This document shows, piece by piece, positions 1-8,561 of a stretch of DNA of 64,000 bases. Position numbers and translations under genes: made by a program. The DNA lies in contig CAVSJO010000007.1 in the NCBI GenBank assembly GCA_963728445.1, forward strand, positions 1 through 64,000, given 5' to 3'. This DNA comes from CAVSJO01 sp963728445. GTDB taxonomy: Bacteria; Gemmatimonadota; Gemmatimonadetes; Longimicrobiales; RSA9. Positions within the stretch are counted from its first letter, which is position 1. The number at the start of each line of letters is the position of its first letter. Under the pieces are notes generated by a model. The model was given only the letters and a program-made list of their open reading frames with translations, was not told where the DNA came from and made no database searches.

Positions 1-1152
1 GCCCGACCCAGCGGCCGCCCCTTCCCCGGGCGTCGCCATCGCGAGCTGCTGCTCGCCGGCGTTGCCGGCCGCGCCCTTCGGGCCGTTGCCGCCCGGGCCC
101 GCGGCTGCCGCCGGGCCGCCCGGCGCTCCTCCCGGGCCGCCGCTGCCGCCGCCGCGCCGACCGGCGAACGCGCCCCGCATGACGTCCTCGCCCAGGCCGA
201 GGGTAGCGGCGGCGGCCGCCGCATCACGCATGCTGACGACGGCCGCGTTGGGGACCGCGAGCACGTTCTCGCGGTTGGCGATCTGGATCACGACCTCCGC
301 GTTCATCCCCGGCCGCAGCAGGCCCTCGCCGTTGTCGAGGCGGATCAGAACGGGGAACATGGTGACGTTCTGATCCTGGACGGCCTGCGGCTCGATCTTG
401 AAGACCGATCCCTTGAAGTGGCGGTTCGGGTACGCCTCGACGGTGACGTCGGCCGGGAGTCCCGGCTGGATGCGTCCGATGTCCGTCTCGTCCACGAGGG
501 TCCGGACCTGCATCTCCTTCAGGTCCGCCATCTTCAGGAGGGTCGTGCCTCCGGAGACGTTGTTGCTCGCGGAGGCGATGATCTGCCCGGGCTCCACGTC
601 CTTCTCGATGACGGTCCCGTCGATGGGCGAGCGGATCGTGACGTCGCCCATGCGCTCGGAGGCGAGCTGCAGGTTGGTCTGCGCCTTGACGAGCTGCGAC
701 TGCGCGTTGGCCCGGTCGAGCCGCGCGGTCTCGAGCTCCTGCTCCGTGACGACGTTCGCCTTGCGAAGCTCCTCCGTCCGGTTGTACTGCGCGGTCGAGG
801 TCTCCACCCGGGCCTTTGCCACGGCGAGATCTGCGTTGGCCTGGTCGTACGCGTTCCGGACGTCGCGTGGATCCACTTCGGCGAGGAGCGCGCCCTTGTC
901 GACGCGGTCGCCGGTCTCGACGTGCATGGCGAGGATCTCGCCGGACGCCTTCGACTTCACCTCGACGACCAGGATCGGCTCGACCGTTCCCGACGCCTCG
1001 GCAGTCACGTCGAGGTTTCTCTGCTCGACCGTCGCCAGCTCAGAGTCGGTGCTGCCGGCCGGAGCGGCATCCGAGCCGCGGCACGCGCCGAAGGCGGCGG
1101 CGGCTCCGAGGGAGAGGCCCGCCACGAGAATTCGATTCAGTCTGCTGCGCAT
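1..1152 (-). CDS. HlyD/MacA-type efflux periplasmic adaptor lipoprotein (3' end outside window)
   Basis: Translated from the ATG at 1152 to the window edge (384 codons, no stop). The N-terminus is a lipoprotein signal ending FGAC at about residue 23. Next come a biotinyl-lipoyl-like half (SGEILAMHVETGDRV), a long alpha-helical hairpin (QANADLAVAKARVE...), the returning half (IRSPIDGTVIEKDVEPGQ) and the beta-barrel region (LLRPGMNAEVVIQI). These are the ordered parts of RND/MacAB membrane-fusion proteins, which join an inner-membrane pump to TolC. After about residue 325 there is a Gly/Ala/Pro-rich stretch that ordinary MacA lacks. The start codon shares one base with the tolC stop (TGATG). 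The pump or MacB-like ATPase/permease probably lies beyond the left edge. Confidence 0.85.
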   Translation of the reverse strand, partial: MRSRLNRILVAGLSLGAAAAFGACRGSDAAPAGSTDSELATVEQRNLDVTAEASGTVEPILVVEVKSKASGEILAMHVETGDRVDKGALLAEVDPRDVRNAYDQANADLAVAKARVETSTAQYNRTEELRKANVVTEQELETARLDRANAQSQLVKAQTNLQLASERMGDVTIRSPIDGTVIEKDVEPGQIIASASNNVSGGTTLLKMADLKEMQVRTLVDETDIGRIQPGLPADVTVEAYPNRHFKGSVFKIEPQAVQDQNVTMFPVLIRLDNGEGLLRPGMNAEVVIQIANRENVLAVPNAAVVSMRDAAAAAATLGLGEDVMRGAFAGRRGGGSGGPGGAPGGPAAAAGPGGNGPKGAAGNAGEQQLAMATPGEGAAAGSG

Positions 1153-2513
1153 CACAGTTCTCTCCCCACGGTCGCCTCGAGCTGCGCCCGGGCGATCTGG
1201 TATGCGTGACGGGCGGAGACGAGATCCGTTTCCGCCTGGACGAGGTTGATCTGCGAGGTGATCCTGTCGAGGATCGTCGACGCGCCGAGGCGATAGCGTT
1301 CCGCCTGCACGCGCATGTCCTCCTGGGCGACTTCGAGGGCCTGCTTCGCGAGGGTGATCTGGTCCTCGGCGAGGCGCAGGGCGGCGAGCTGGTTCTCGAA
1401 GGTCACGCCAGCGACGCGGCGGGCGTCGTCGAGCCGCGTGCGGGCGACGTCGGCCGTGACATTCGCCCGCGCCGCCGACTGCTCGCGCTGAAAGCCGTTG
1501 AAGATGGGGTAGGACAGGCCGAGCCGGAGGCTCCAGCTACCGCGGGCGTCGTTGAACGTCGGATTCGTGTTGAACCAGTCGTAGCCGCTGGACAGGTTCA
1601 GCGACGGGAAGTACTGGGCCCGGGCGACCTGCGCGCCGGCCTCCGCGGTGGTGACGGCCGCCTCGGCCGTGCGGACGGCGGGCGTGCTCGAGAGCGCGAT
1701 CTGCCGAAGCTCGTCGTCGCTGACGGGGAGCGGCGTCGGATCCGGGAGGTCGACGGCCTTCGCGGCGACGGGACCGGCCGTGCCCACGAGTCGACCGAGG
1801 GCCAGCGCCGCCGAGTTGCGCTGGTTGCGGGCGTCCAGCAGGGACTTGCGGGCCTGCGTCAGCTCGAGCTGCGACCGGAGCACGTCGGACCGGGTGGCGC
1901 TGCCCACCTGGGCCCGCCGCTGCGCCGCGTCCAGGCCCTCCTTCGCCTGCTCCATGCGGGCTTCGGCGACCCCGATCAGCTCCTCGCCGGCCAGCTCGTC
2001 GTAGTACGCCTGCTTGGCAGAGAGGGCGACGGCGAACCGCTGCTCCACGAGGGAGGCGTTCGCCGTCTTCGTCTCCGCCTTCGCCTGCCGGAGCTGCGCC
2101 GTGCGACGGCCACCCGTGAAGATGGGCAGCGACGCCGACAGCCCGGCGTTGTAGCTGTCGGAGGAGCCGGTGACCGTCGTGTTCGTCGTCGGATTGAACC
2201 GCTCCGTGCTGGCGACGGACGCGCCGGTAGAACCGGAGAGCGACGGCAGGAAGGCGCCCCACGCGGAGCGGATGCTCCACTCGGCGTTCGTCACGTCACC
2301 CCGGCTCTGGGCGACGCCGGGGCTGTTCTTCACCGCGAGCTCGACCGCCTGCTCGATGGTGACGGAATCCGTCGGCTCGGGGGTGTCGAGCGTCTGTAGC
2401 TGTACCGGCTCCGACTGCGTCGGCGTCGACGGCTGCTGGGCGGTGCCGGGGGCGACTGCTGCTGCGAGCGCTGCCGCGCCCAACACACCCAGTCGGGCGA
2501 TTCTGCCGATCAT
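1152..2513 (-). CDS. TolC-family outer membrane efflux protein
   Basis: 453 residues. The signal peptide (MIGRIARLGVLGAAALAAAVAPGTAQ) is followed by two tandem outer-membrane-efflux repeats rich in long helices (for example EQAVELAVKNSPGV near the start and QAERYRLGASTILDRI near the end). The size and ending fit the TolC outer-membrane channel-tunnel family. It lies between the Spy-like gene (4-base ATGA overlap at 2510-2513) and the adaptor gene (1-base overlap), so adaptor and channel are very likely made together as a tripartite exporter. The substrate cannot be read from sequence. Confidence 0.9.
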   Translation of the reverse strand: MIGRIARLGVLGAAALAAAVAPGTAQQPSTPTQSEPVQLQTLDTPEPTDSVTIEQAVELAVKNSPGVAQSRGDVTNAEWSIRSAWGAFLPSLSGSTGASVASTERFNPTTNTTVTGSSDSYNAGLSASLPIFTGGRRTAQLRQAKAETKTANASLVEQRFAVALSAKQAYYDELAGEELIGVAEARMEQAKEGLDAAQRRAQVGSATRSDVLRSQLELTQARKSLLDARNQRNSAALALGRLVGTAGPVAAKAVDLPDPTPLPVSDDELRQIALSSTPAVRTAEAAVTTAEAGAQVARAQYFPSLNLSSGYDWFNTNPTFNDARGSWSLRLGLSYPIFNGFQREQSAARANVTADVARTRLDDARRVAGVTFENQLAALRLAEDQITLAKQALEVAQEDMRVQAERYRLGASTILDRITSQINLVQAETDLVSARHAYQIARAQLEATVGREL

Positions 2514-2950
2514 CGATGCTCACTCCCGGGGGAGGCGGCCTGTCGCTCGCGCTCCCGCCGCTCGTAGTAGGCCTTGCGCTCCGCTCGAATGCTGTCCTCG
2601 CGGGCGCGCTGCTCCGGTGTCAGGATGGCGCGGATCTCCGTGCGCGTGGAATCCACGATGGCTCGCAGCGCCGGGCCGTGCTCCTTCCAGAACGCGTCCG
2701 TCTCTGCGCGGCGGCGCTGCAGGATCGAGTCGGCCCGCGCACGCTGGGCCGGCGAGAGGTCCAGCCGGTCGAGCAGGGAGCCGTGTTCGCGATGCCCGTC
2801 GTCCCGCGCGTCGCCGGCCCCTGCGGCCGGCTCGCGGGCGCTCACGGCCCGGAGCGTGGCCGCTCCGGCGAGAGCGCCGACGAGGAACGTCGCCACGAGT
2901 ACGACCATCGCCAGCCAGCGCGCCCGGCCCGGCATCAGCGGTCCGGTCAT
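2510..2950 (-). CDS. Spy/CpxP-like periplasmic protein, membrane anchored
   Basis: 146 residues. One N-terminal hydrophobic segment (about residues 12-33) is followed by a charged helical domain holding two copies of the L-S/T-P-x-Q motif typical of the Spy/CpxP and zinc-resistance-associated families (LSPAQRARAD and LTPEQRARED). In those families the motif lies on a cradle-shaped alpha-helical dimer that senses or chaperones misfolded periplasmic protein or metal. The uncleaved-looking anchor suggests attachment to the inner membrane. It sits in an ECF-sigma operon, which fits an envelope-stress role. It overlaps both neighbours by 4 bases. Confidence 0.7.
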   Translation of the reverse strand: MTGPLMPGRARWLAMVVLVATFLVGALAGAATLRAVSAREPAAGAGDARDDGHREHGSLLDRLDLSPAQRARADSILQRRRAETDAFWKEHGPALRAIVDSTRTEIRAILTPEQRAREDSIRAERKAYYERRERERQAASPGSEHR

Positions 2951-3327
2951 CGGATGCCCCCTTCCTCAACGGCCACGACAAGATCCGAGACCGACGGGTC
3001 CCGGTCGCCGGCGATCCAGGCGTCGAGAGGCGACGGCACGTCGAGCGCTTCCGTCACGCCGCTGGCCGGCGCGCTGCCCGTGTCGACGGCGAGCTGCACC
3101 GCCGCACGGCCGCGGCCGAGGCCCAGGACCACGGCCGAGGCAAGGGCGATGAGCGCCGCGGCCGCCAGAGCGGGACGTGCCCACTCGGCGAGCATCAGCC
3201 ATGGGCTGCGCAGCGCGGCCTGCCGCCGCAGCAGCTCCGGCGTCGCCGCCTCCAGGATCCGCCCGACCAGCCTCTCCCGCGACCGCGCGGGAAAAAGCGG
3301 GCTGAGATCAGGATCTCTCTCGTTCAT
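2947..3327 (-). CDS. Putative anti-sigma factor (single-pass membrane protein)
   Basis: 126 residues: a short basic cytoplasmic N-terminus (about residues 1-48), one transmembrane helix (about 49-70, ARPALAAAALIALASAVVLG) and a short periplasmic tail. It follows directly on, and overlaps by 20 bases, an ECF sigma factor gene, the usual place for a membrane anti-sigma factor. I do not see the H-x3-C-x2-C zinc motif of the ZAS family, so the assignment rests on topology and position. Being overlapped with the Spy-like gene, it could pass a periplasmic signal to the sigma factor. Confidence 0.5.
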   Translation of the reverse strand: MNERDPDLSPLFPARSRERLVGRILEAATPELLRRQAALRSPWLMLAEWARPALAAAALIALASAVVLGLGRGRAAVQLAVDTGSAPASGVTEALDVPSPLDAWIAGDRDPSVSDLVVAVEEGGIR

Positions 3328-3886
3328 GCGACTCCTCCTCTGTTTCGACGGGCCCCAGTCGCGCGCGCAGCTTTCGACGCGCGTGGAAGAGGTGGGACCT
3401 CACCGTTCCTTCGGGCAGCTCCAGCCGTTCCGCGATCTCGCGGTGCCGAAAGCCCTCCAGGTCGTGCAGCAGCACCACTTCCCGCTGCTGTTCCGTCAGC
3501 TCGCCGAGCGCGGCCGTGAGCTCCTCGCGGAGCAGCGACCGGTCCGTCTCCGCCACCGGGTCGTGTCGGCCGCCCCGCTCCGCTGCGCGCCCCTCGTCCA
3601 GCGGCGCGGCGAGCCGGACCTTCCTGCGGCGCAGCAGGCTGTGCGCGCGGTTGCGAACGATGCTCGTCAGCCAGGCGCCGAACTTCCCGGGATCCCGGCA
3701 GTCGTCCAGCCGCTCGAGCGCCCGTATGAAGGCGTCCTGCACCGCGTCCTCCGCGTCCGCCACCTCGCCCAGTGTCGAGATCGCCACTGCGAAGGCCGTC
3801 CCGATGTGACGGCGCACCAGCAGGTCGAAGGCGTCGCGGTCGCCGGTACGGGCCCGTTCGACGAGGTCGGCGTCCGTGGCGGTCAT
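3308..3886 (-). CDS. ECF-family RNA polymerase sigma factor
   Basis: 192 residues. Region 2 (about residues 8-75) includes the core-binding stretch AEDAVQDAFIRALERLD and the -10-binding WLTSIVRNRAHSLLRRR. Region 4 (about 125-178) has the helix-turn-helix HREIAERLELPEGTVRSHLF. Sigma-3 is absent, as in ECF (group 4) factors. It is the first gene of a five-gene operon ending in efflux adaptor and channel genes, so its regulon probably includes its own operon and envelope-stress functions. The last 20 bases overlap the putative anti-sigma gene, which implies translational coupling. Confidence 0.92.
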   Translation of the reverse strand: MTATDADLVERARTGDRDAFDLLVRRHIGTAFAVAISTLGEVADAEDAVQDAFIRALERLDDCRDPGKFGAWLTSIVRNRAHSLLRRRKVRLAAPLDEGRAAERGGRHDPVAETDRSLLREELTAALGELTEQQREVVLLHDLEGFRHREIAERLELPEGTVRSHLFHARRKLRARLGPVETEEESHERERS

Positions 3887-3997
3887 GTGCCTATGGACGC
3901 GCTGCAGACGGAAAACGTTGAGCCGGCGGCCCGGAACACTCCACCGGCTGGCGGGTGGTACCGACTACGATTCTCGATTCGGAAGAAGGAGTGCGAC

Positions 3998-4432
3998 ATG
4001 GCGCAGCAGGCGAAGTCCGGTGACACGGTTCGGGTACATTACACCGGACGACTCGAAAATGGCTCGGTCTTCGACAGCTCCCGGGATCGGGACCCTATCG
4101 AGTTCCAGCTCGGAGGGGGGCGCGTGATCCCCGGCTTCGAGCAGGCCGTCGAGGGAATGGAGGTTGGCGAGACGCGTGAGGCCCGCATCCCCGTGGATGA
4201 CGCCTACGGTGAGCGCCGGGACGACCTGCAGGTCGAGGTCTCGAAGGCGAAGCTGCCGGAGGGCGTGGAGCCCGAACCCGGGCAGCGCCTCACCGTAGAG
4301 GTCGCACCCGGTCGGCAGGGCATCGCCGAGATCACCGAGGTCGGCGACGAGAACATCACCCTCGACCTGAACCATCCCCTCGCGGGGCAGCCGCTCATCT
4401 TCGATCTGGAGCTCGTCTCCATCGGAGACTAG
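3998..4432 (+). CDS. FKBP-type peptidyl-prolyl isomerase, SlyD-like
   Basis: 144 residues, ATG at 3998 with the ribosome site AAGGAG at 3986-3991. The FKBP core (VHYTGRLENGSVFDSS, FQLGGGRVIPGFEQAVEGM) is interrupted by an insert-in-flap domain, and the C-terminal part carries the NHPLAG signature of SlyD-type isomerases. SlyD's His/Cys-rich metal-binding tail is missing. No signal peptide, so it should be a cytoplasmic folding catalyst or chaperone. A GGAAC box at 3933-3937 could be an ECF-type -35 element, but I cannot identify a convincing -10. Its stop codon shares CTAG with the convergent nhaA gene. Confidence 0.88.
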   Translation: MAQQAKSGDTVRVHYTGRLENGSVFDSSRDRDPIEFQLGGGRVIPGFEQAVEGMEVGETREARIPVDDAYGERRDDLQVEVSKAKLPEGVEPEPGQRLTVEVAPGRQGIAEITEVGDENITLDLNHPLAGQPLIFDLELVSIGD

Positions 4433-5766
4433 CCGCTGCGGCCGTTCCGGTCGGCCATCCACAGCAGCGCCAGGCCGAGCACGGCGCTCACGGAGGAGCC
4501 CGCGAGGATCCCGATCTTCGCGGCCGCCATGTGCTGCGGGTCGAGGAACGCGAGACCGCCGATGAAGAGCGACATCGTGAACCCCACACCGCACAGGACC
4601 GCAGCCCCCCCGATGTGCGGCCACGAGACGCCACTGGGCAGCCGCGCCAGGCCGAGCCGGACGGCCAGCCAGGACATGCCGAAGACGCCGACGGGCTTTC
4701 CTGCCGCGAGGCCCAGGGCGATCCCGAGCGTCGCCCGGTCGACCAGCTCACCCAGGTCGTGCGTCAGCACCACGCCGGAGTTGGCCATCGCGAAGGCGGG
4801 CAGGATGAGGAACGCCACGTAGCCGTGCAGGGCGTGCTCGAACCGGAAGAGTGGGCTCTGCACGTTCCGGCAGGCATGCTCGAGGGAATAGATGGCGTCC
4901 CGCTGCGTGGCGGTAGGATCCGACTCGCCCGGTCGGTTCCCCAGATCCACCGCTTCGACGAGTCCGCGCACGCGCCGGACGAATCGGTCGGCGTGCAGCC
5001 GCCGCTTCGCCGGGATCGTCATGGCGACGGCGACGCCCGCCACCGTGGCGTGCACGCCCGACTCCAGGACAGCCAGCCACACGGCGCAGCCGAGCACGCC
5101 GTAGACGACCGGGTTCGCCACGCCCAGCCGGTTCGCGACCACGAGCGCCATCAGGAAGACGACGGCGACGCCCAGGGCCCCCCAGCTCACGCCCTGGTTG
5201 TAGAAGAGGGCGATGACGAGGACCGCGCCCAGGTCGTCGATGATGGCAAGCGCCGTGAGATAGACCTTGAGCCCCAGCGGCGCGCGGCTGCCCAGAAGGC
5301 CGAGGATCCCCAGCGAGAAGGCGATGTCCGTGGCCATCGGCACGCCCCACCCTCGCTCGAGCGGCGTGCCGGCGTTCAGCAGCAGGTAGATCGAGGCGGG
5401 AACCACCATCCCGCCCACGGCGGCGAACAGCGGCAGCGTGGCCTGCCGCCGCGTCGACAGCTCGCCCACCAGCAGCTCCCGCTTGATCTCCAGCCCGACC
5501 ACGAAGAAGAAGACGGCCATCACGCCGTCGTTGATCCAGTGGCGCAGGTCCCGGGACAGCACCCAGCGGTCGAACCCGACCGTGAGCTGGGTGCCCTCCC
5601 ATAGCCGGAAATAGCTGTCGCCGAACGGAGAGTTCGCCCACGCGAGGGCAAGGAGCGAGACCAGCAGCAGCACGACGCCGCCCGCCGCCTCCAGCTCCAG
5701 GAAGCGGAGGAGCGGTCGCATGAGCAGCGTGCGGACCAGCGGGCGTCGCGCGCGGGGCGTCGACAT
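4429..5766 (-). CDS. nhaA: Na+/H+ antiporter NhaA
   Basis: 445 residues, somewhat longer than the roughly 390 of enterobacterial NhaA, with about twelve hydrophobic segments. The key acidic residues are recognisable: MATDIAFSLGI (Asp133 position in E. coli) and AIIDDLGAV (the Asp163-Asp164 sodium/proton site). The protein exchanges two protons in for one sodium out across the inner membrane, giving salt and alkaline-pH tolerance. The extra length is mainly at the N-terminus and in the loop after DRFVRRVRGLVEAVDL. It stands alone, convergent with the SlyD-like gene and divergent from the small membrane gene at 5874. Confidence 0.94.
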   Translation of the reverse strand: MSTPRARRPLVRTLLMRPLLRFLELEAAGGVVLLLVSLLALAWANSPFGDSYFRLWEGTQLTVGFDRWVLSRDLRHWINDGVMAVFFFVVGLEIKRELLVGELSTRRQATLPLFAAVGGMVVPASIYLLLNAGTPLERGWGVPMATDIAFSLGILGLLGSRAPLGLKVYLTALAIIDDLGAVLVIALFYNQGVSWGALGVAVVFLMALVVANRLGVANPVVYGVLGCAVWLAVLESGVHATVAGVAVAMTIPAKRRLHADRFVRRVRGLVEAVDLGNRPGESDPTATQRDAIYSLEHACRNVQSPLFRFEHALHGYVAFLILPAFAMANSGVVLTHDLGELVDRATLGIALGLAAGKPVGVFGMSWLAVRLGLARLPSGVSWPHIGGAAVLCGVGFTMSLFIGGLAFLDPQHMAAAKIGILAGSSVSAVLGLALLWMADRNGRSG

Positions 5767-5873
5767 GCCGTCAATTCCGTGGACGAAGCGGCGACGCGCA
5801 AGCCGGGAAACCCTGACATCGTGACGGCGGATGCCCCTTGCCTCACGTCCGCCCGCCCCCCGACCTTTCCCCC

Positions 5874-6110
5874 ATGTCCTGGCTCTGGCTCTTCATCGCC
5901 CTCCTGGTGGTCCTGGGCGGCGCGTCGGTCTACCGCTCGCTCCACGACCAGAGGCGCGCCGTCGAGCCCGAGCTGACCGACGACGTCATCCGACGTCTCG
6001 AGCGCGGCGAGCGGATCGACGCCGAGGACCCTCTCGACGTCGACCAGATCCGGGAGGCCGAGGAGCGCTTCTGGGAGGAGGAACGGTGGGACGAAGCCGA
6101 CGAGTGGTAA
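5874..6110 (+). CDS. Small single-pass membrane protein of unknown function
   Basis: 78 residues from the ATG at 5874, which places a clean hydrophobic segment (WLWLFIALLVVLGGASVY) at the N-terminus. The rest is a strongly acidic, probably helical cytoplasmic tail ending WEEERWDEADEW. An earlier ATG at 5838 would add 12 Pro-rich residues and is less likely. One base separates its stop from the start of the beta-CASP nuclease gene, so the two are almost certainly co-transcribed. It may anchor or regulate that enzyme, but this is only suggested by position. Confidence 0.65.
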   Translation: MSWLWLFIALLVVLGGASVYRSLHDQRRAVEPELTDDVIRRLERGERIDAEDPLDVDQIREAEERFWEEERWDEADEW

Positions 6111-6111
6111 C

Positions 6112-7470
6112 ATGAAGGTGACCTTCCTCGGGGCCGCCGGCACCGTGACCGGCAGCCGCATCCTCGTCGAGACGGCGAAGGCGCGGGTCCTCATGGACTG
6201 CGGTCTCTTCCAGGGACTCAAGCACCTCCGGCAGCGCAACCGCGAACCGTTTCCGGTCGACCTGGATTCCCTGGACGCGGTAGTCCTCAGCCATGCCCAC
6301 ATCGACCACACCGGCTACCTGCCCGTACTGGTGCGGAACGGCTACGCCGGCCCGATCCGGGCGACGGGCGCCACGCGCGATCTGTGCGCCATCCTGCTCC
6401 CGGACAGCGGACACCTCCAGGAGGAGGAGGCGGAGTTCGCGAATCGCCACGGCTTCTCCCGCCACCATCCGGCCCTGCCGCTCTACACACGAGCCGACGG
6501 TGAGCACGCAGCCGAGCGCATCGACCCCGTTCCGATCCACCACGACTTCGAGATCGCCGACGGCGTGCGCGTCCGCCTCCTCCGCGCAGGCCACATCCTC
6601 GGGTCGGCCATGATCCGTCTCGAGGCGGACGGCAGGAGCCTGCTCTTCACCGGCGACCTCGGGCGCCCCGCCGACCCGGTCCTGCTGCCGCCCGACGCCC
6701 CCGTACCCACCGACCTACTCGTCATGGAGTCCACCTACGGAGGCCGCACGCACGAAGACGGTGACCCGGCCGGGCGGCTGGCCGAGGTCATCGCCCGGAC
6801 CGCAGCCCGAGGCGGCGTCGTCGTCATTCCGTCCTTCGCCGTCGGGCGCGCCCAGTCGCTGCTCTTCCACATCCACCGCCTGTTCGAGGACGGCCGCGTG
6901 CCGCACCTGCCGGTGTTCCTGGACAGCCCCATGGCCAGTGACGTCACCGAGCTCTACGCGCGACACCCCGAAGAGCACCGCCTCAGCCGCGAGGAGTGGC
7001 GGGACGTCATGTCCGTGGCCACCATCGTGAACGGCGTCGAGCAGTCCAAGGCCGTCGACCGGCGCCGCGGGCCCATGATCGTCATCGCCGCCAGCGGCAT
7101 GGCCACCGGCGGCCGCGTCGTGCACCACCTCAAGGTCTTCGCGCCCGACCACCGCAACACCATCCTCTTCGCCGGCTACCAGGCCGCCGGCACCCGCGGA
7201 GCCTCCATCCTCGGCGGCGCCGAGCGCGTGAAGATCCACGGCCAGTGGGTCCAGGTCCGCGCCGAGGTGGCCGCCCTCGACGGCCTCTCCGCCCACGCGG
7301 ATGCCGACGAAGCCCTTGCCTGGCTCGACCGCATGGATGGCCGCCCCGGCCGCGTCTTCCTCACCCACGGCGAGCCCGCCTCCGCCGAGGCCATGCGCGT
7401 CGCCATCCAGGACCGCTTCAACGGGTGGCACGTAGACGTGGCGCAGGACCGTCAGTCCGTATCGGTCTGA
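6112..7470 (+). CDS. Metallo-beta-lactamase/beta-CASP RNA-processing exonuclease
   Basis: 452 residues. The metallo-beta-lactamase zinc motif HAHIDHTG is at about residues 63-70, further metal ligands follow (GHILGSAMI, FTGDLGR), and the beta-CASP domain begins at MESTYGGRTH. The C-terminal RMMBL part contains GLSAHAD. This is the YSH1/CPSF73-like family of bacterial RNA exonucleases, related to RNase J and archaeal CPSF proteins, so cytoplasmic RNA processing is likely. It is cotranscribed with the small membrane protein upstream (1-base gap). The exact RNA substrates cannot be inferred. Confidence 0.88.
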   Translation: MKVTFLGAAGTVTGSRILVETAKARVLMDCGLFQGLKHLRQRNREPFPVDLDSLDAVVLSHAHIDHTGYLPVLVRNGYAGPIRATGATRDLCAILLPDSGHLQEEEAEFANRHGFSRHHPALPLYTRADGEHAAERIDPVPIHHDFEIADGVRVRLLRAGHILGSAMIRLEADGRSLLFTGDLGRPADPVLLPPDAPVPTDLLVMESTYGGRTHEDGDPAGRLAEVIARTAARGGVVVIPSFAVGRAQSLLFHIHRLFEDGRVPHLPVFLDSPMASDVTELYARHPEEHRLSREEWRDVMSVATIVNGVEQSKAVDRRRGPMIVIAASGMATGGRVVHHLKVFAPDHRNTILFAGYQAAGTRGASILGGAERVKIHGQWVQVRAEVAALDGLSAHADADEALAWLDRMDGRPGRVFLTHGEPASAEAMRVAIQDRFNGWHVDVAQDRQSVSV

Positions 7471-7506
7471 CGGTTCGCTGACCTCCGCTCTCGCCGCACA
7501 ACAGTC

Positions 7507-7536
7507 TTGACACCCGCCATGCTAATACGTATTAGC
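7507..7536 (+). promoter_or_regulatory. Promoter with perfect 16-bp palindromic operator for the LacI gene
   Basis: TTGACA at 7507-7512, a 17-base spacer and TATTAG at 7530-7535 form a good vegetative promoter. GCTAATACGTATTAGC at 7521-7536 is a perfect palindrome with a central CG step, like many LacI-family operators, and it covers the -10 element, so repressor binding would block polymerase. The predicted start of transcription (about 7542) coincides with the GTG start codon, so the message is probably leaderless. Confidence 0.75.
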
Positions 7537-7541
7537 AAGGG

Positions 7542-8561
7542 GTGACCGCACCTCCACGCCCCCCCACCGCGACCGACGTCGCCCGGCGCGCCGGCGTGTC
7601 CCAGCCGACGGTCTCGCTCGTGCTCGGCGGCAACCCGCAGGCGCGGGTCTCGGCGGCGACCCGGGAGCGGGTGCTGCGGGCGGCGGACGAGCTGGGATAC
7701 CGACCCAATGTGCTGGCCCGGGGGCTCAAGAGCCGGCGCAGCTATGCTCTTGGCGTCATCGTCTCCGATCTGCGGAACCCGTTCTACGTGGACGTCGTGA
7801 GCGGGGTGGAGCGGGTCGTGTCGGAAGAGAGCTACGCGGTGCTGCTGTGTGACGCCCGCGAGGTCGGCGCGGAGCGGCACGTGGAGGCGCTCGTGGCGCG
7901 CCAGATCGACGGGGTGATTCTCGACGGTTCGGGTGCCGCATCCCTGGAGGCCTCGCATCCGCTGGCGAACGTGGTGCTCGTGGACGAGCCGTCGGATCGC
8001 TTTCCCGCGGTGGTGAGCGACGCGCCGTCCGCCGGCAGACTGGCCGGGGAGCACCTGATCGGGCTCGGCCACCGTCGGCTGGGCTTCATCGGCCCGGCGA
8101 CCGCGCTTAGCCGGTTTCGGCTGCGGGAGCGGGGCTGGGTGGACGCGCTGCGAGCGGCGGGGCTGTCGATCCCGTCGGAGTGGCTGCGGCGGGCTGCACC
8201 GACGGCGGCGGGCGGGGAGGCGGCGATGAGGGCGCTGCTCGGGCTCGAGCGGCGGCCGACGGGCGTGTTCTGCGCGAACGATCTGGTTGCCGCCGGGGCG
8301 GTGAAGGCGTGCGTGAACGCCGGGGTGGCGGTTCCCTCGGAGGTGTCGATCGTGGGATGTGACGACCTGGAGCTGGCGAGGCTGATGACGCCGGAGCTGA
8401 CGACGGTTTCGATACCTGCACGGGAGCTGGGCGCCCGGGCGGCGCGGCTGCTGCTGGAGCGGATGGAAGGCCGGGAGGGGCGGGTTCCTCGCCCGCTCCC
8501 GGTGCGCCTGGTTGTGCGCGGCACGACCGCGCCGCCGCCGCCGGCGGCAGAGGGCCCATGA
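7542..8561 (+). CDS. LacI-family transcriptional regulator
   Basis: 339 residues, GTG start. The N-terminal helix-turn-helix (ATDVARRAGVSQPTVSLVLGG) and hinge helix (RPNVLARGLKSRRS) are followed by a periplasmic-binding-protein-like effector domain (residues about 65-330, e.g. LGVIVSDLRNPFYVDVVSGVE). The start is fixed by the operator-promoter directly upstream; no Shine-Dalgarno sequence is present, consistent with a leaderless transcript. The gene overlaps the ketoacyl synthase gene by 4 bases, so the regulator is encoded in the operon it probably represses. The ligand may be a metabolite of the acyl substrate handled by the following genes. Confidence 0.92.
   Translation: MTAPPRPPTATDVARRAGVSQPTVSLVLGGNPQARVSAATRERVLRAADELGYRPNVLARGLKSRRSYALGVIVSDLRNPFYVDVVSGVERVVSEESYAVLLCDAREVGAERHVEALVARQIDGVILDGSGAASLEASHPLANVVLVDEPSDRFPAVVSDAPSAGRLAGEHLIGLGHRRLGFIGPATALSRFRLRERGWVDALRAAGLSIPSEWLRRAAPTAAGGEAAMRALLGLERRPTGVFCANDLVAAGAVKACVNAGVAVPSEVSIVGCDDLELARLMTPELTTVSIPARELGARAARLLLERMEGREGRVPRPLPVRLVVRGTTAPPPPAAEGP

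Noticed and set aside
816..2399. Long plus-strand open frame opposite tolC
   Set aside because: High GC gives long antisense frames. This one has no domain and a strongly Arg-rich composition, while the minus strand encodes a clear TolC protein.
3933..3960. ECF-type promoter (GGAAC at 3933-3937) for the SlyD-like gene
   Set aside because: No convincing -10 element at the right distance, so I did not list it as a feature.
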